In this document: piece after piece, positions 5,364-5,841 of the stretch
How positions within the stretch are numbered: position 1 is the first letter of the stretch
Layout: each line of letters begins with the position of its first letter
Assembly (NCBI GenBank): GCA_019509895.1
Contig: JAEKLK010000277.1
Span: forward strand, 1 to 5,841
Direction of reading: 5' to 3'
Source of the DNA: Betaproteobacteria bacterium
GTDB taxonomy: Bacteria; Pseudomonadota; Gammaproteobacteria; Burkholderiales; SG8-39
Length of the DNA stretch: 5,841 bases
The notes under the pieces: model-generated
What the model was told of the DNA's origin: nothing
What the model saw: only the letters and a program-made list of their open reading frames with translations
Database searches by the model: none
Program-made: the position numbers and the translations under genes

Positions 5364-5841
5364 TCACATGCGAAACGGAAAGCCGCGCCGGCGCCACTGG
5401 ATCATTAGCCAGCCGCCCAGCATGCCGCCGAGATGCGCGAAGTGCGCTACCCCGGCCGCCGTCTGCGTGATGCCCAGGAACAGCTCGAGCGCCGCGAAAC
5501 CGAACACGAAGACGCGCGCCGGCATCGGGATCGGCGGGAAGAGCAGCATCACGCGCCGGTGCGGGAAATAGATGCCGAACGCGAGCAGCAGGCCATAGAT
5601 GCCGCCCGAGGCGCCGACCATCGGCACCTGCGGCGCGCCCATGGCCGCCGTGATGATCAGGTGGCAGAGCGCGGCTGCGACCACGCAGGCGAAGTAATAC
5701 TGCGTGTAGAACCGCGAGCCGAAGAGCCGCTCGATCTCGCCGCCGAACATGTACAGCGCCAGCATGTTGAAGAAGATGTGCGCGAGGTTCGCGTGCAGGA
5801 AGCTGTAGGTGACGAGCTGCCAGGGCTCGAAGCGCGACTCC
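5364..5841 (-). CDS. Rhomboid-family intramembrane serine protease, C-terminal part (5' end outside window)
   Basis: The frame is open from the window edge to a TGA at 5364-5366 and gives 158 residues. The rhomboid core is clear. SFLHANLAHIFFNMLALYMFGG holds the oxyanion-side His and Asn (H16, H21, N25, matching H145, H150 and N154 of GlpG). VGASGGIYGLLLA holds the nucleophile S78 in GxSG, and HFAHLGG holds the catalytic H136 of the Ser-His dyad. Membrane segments are visible around residues 17-32, 49-66, 75-91, 108-125 and 133-148, ending in a basic cytoplasmic tail (QWRRRGFPFRM). Rhomboids cleave transmembrane helices of other membrane proteins within the bilayer; the substrate is unknown. 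All catalytic residues are present, so it is probably active. The missing part should be the start codon and the first membrane helix. The next gene starts 68 bases downstream; no clear terminator lies between them. Confidence 0.95.
   Translation of the reverse strand, partial: ESRFEPWQLVTYSFLHANLAHIFFNMLALYMFGGEIERLFGSRFYTQYYFACVVAAALCHLIITAAMGAPQVPMVGASGGIYGLLLAFGIYFPHRRVMLLFPPIPMPARVFVFGFAALELFLGITQTAAGVAHFAHLGGMLGGWLMIQWRRRGFPFRM

Overview
The window is a GC-rich stretch of bacterial chromosome. All six recognisable genes lie on the minus strand, so transcription runs from position 5841 towards position 1. High GC, dense packing and the protein types suggest a betaproteobacterium (Burkholderiales-like). 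That placement is an inference from composition and style, because no rRNA or marker gene is present.

In transcription order, the window opens with the C-terminal part of a rhomboid intramembrane serine protease (5841-5364, 5' end outside the window). After a 68-base gap comes a 244-residue protein with an N-terminal MEDS-type sensory domain (5295-4561). Next is a 315-residue metal-dependent amidohydrolase of the gamma-resorcylate/2,3-dihydroxybenzoate decarboxylase type (4531-3584). This gene is tightly bracketed by two related REP-like elements in inverted orientation (4537-4561 and 3561-3585), which gives it the look of an inserted or rearranged cassette.

A 128-base gap with a short hairpin and an AT-rich palindrome follows. 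Then comes a compact three-gene unit: two small exported proteins that are clearly paralogous (3455-2865 and 2849-2133, 15 bases apart), and, only 4 bases after the second, a long protein with two phospholipase D HKD motifs fused to a C-terminal membrane VTT (DedA/TVP38-like) domain (2128 to beyond position 1).

Functionally the window is a mix. The rhomboid and the PLD-VTT protein act at the membrane. The MEDS protein is a probable small-molecule sensor next to a probable aromatic-acid decarboxylase or hydrolase. The two exported paralogues belong to a family I cannot name. They share a 26-residue motif with a central GG, seen twice in the first and once in the second. The paralogue pair coupled to the PLD-VTT gene, and the repeat-bracketed amidohydrolase, are the most interesting parts. 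No RNA gene, CRISPR array, insertion sequence or origin was seen.
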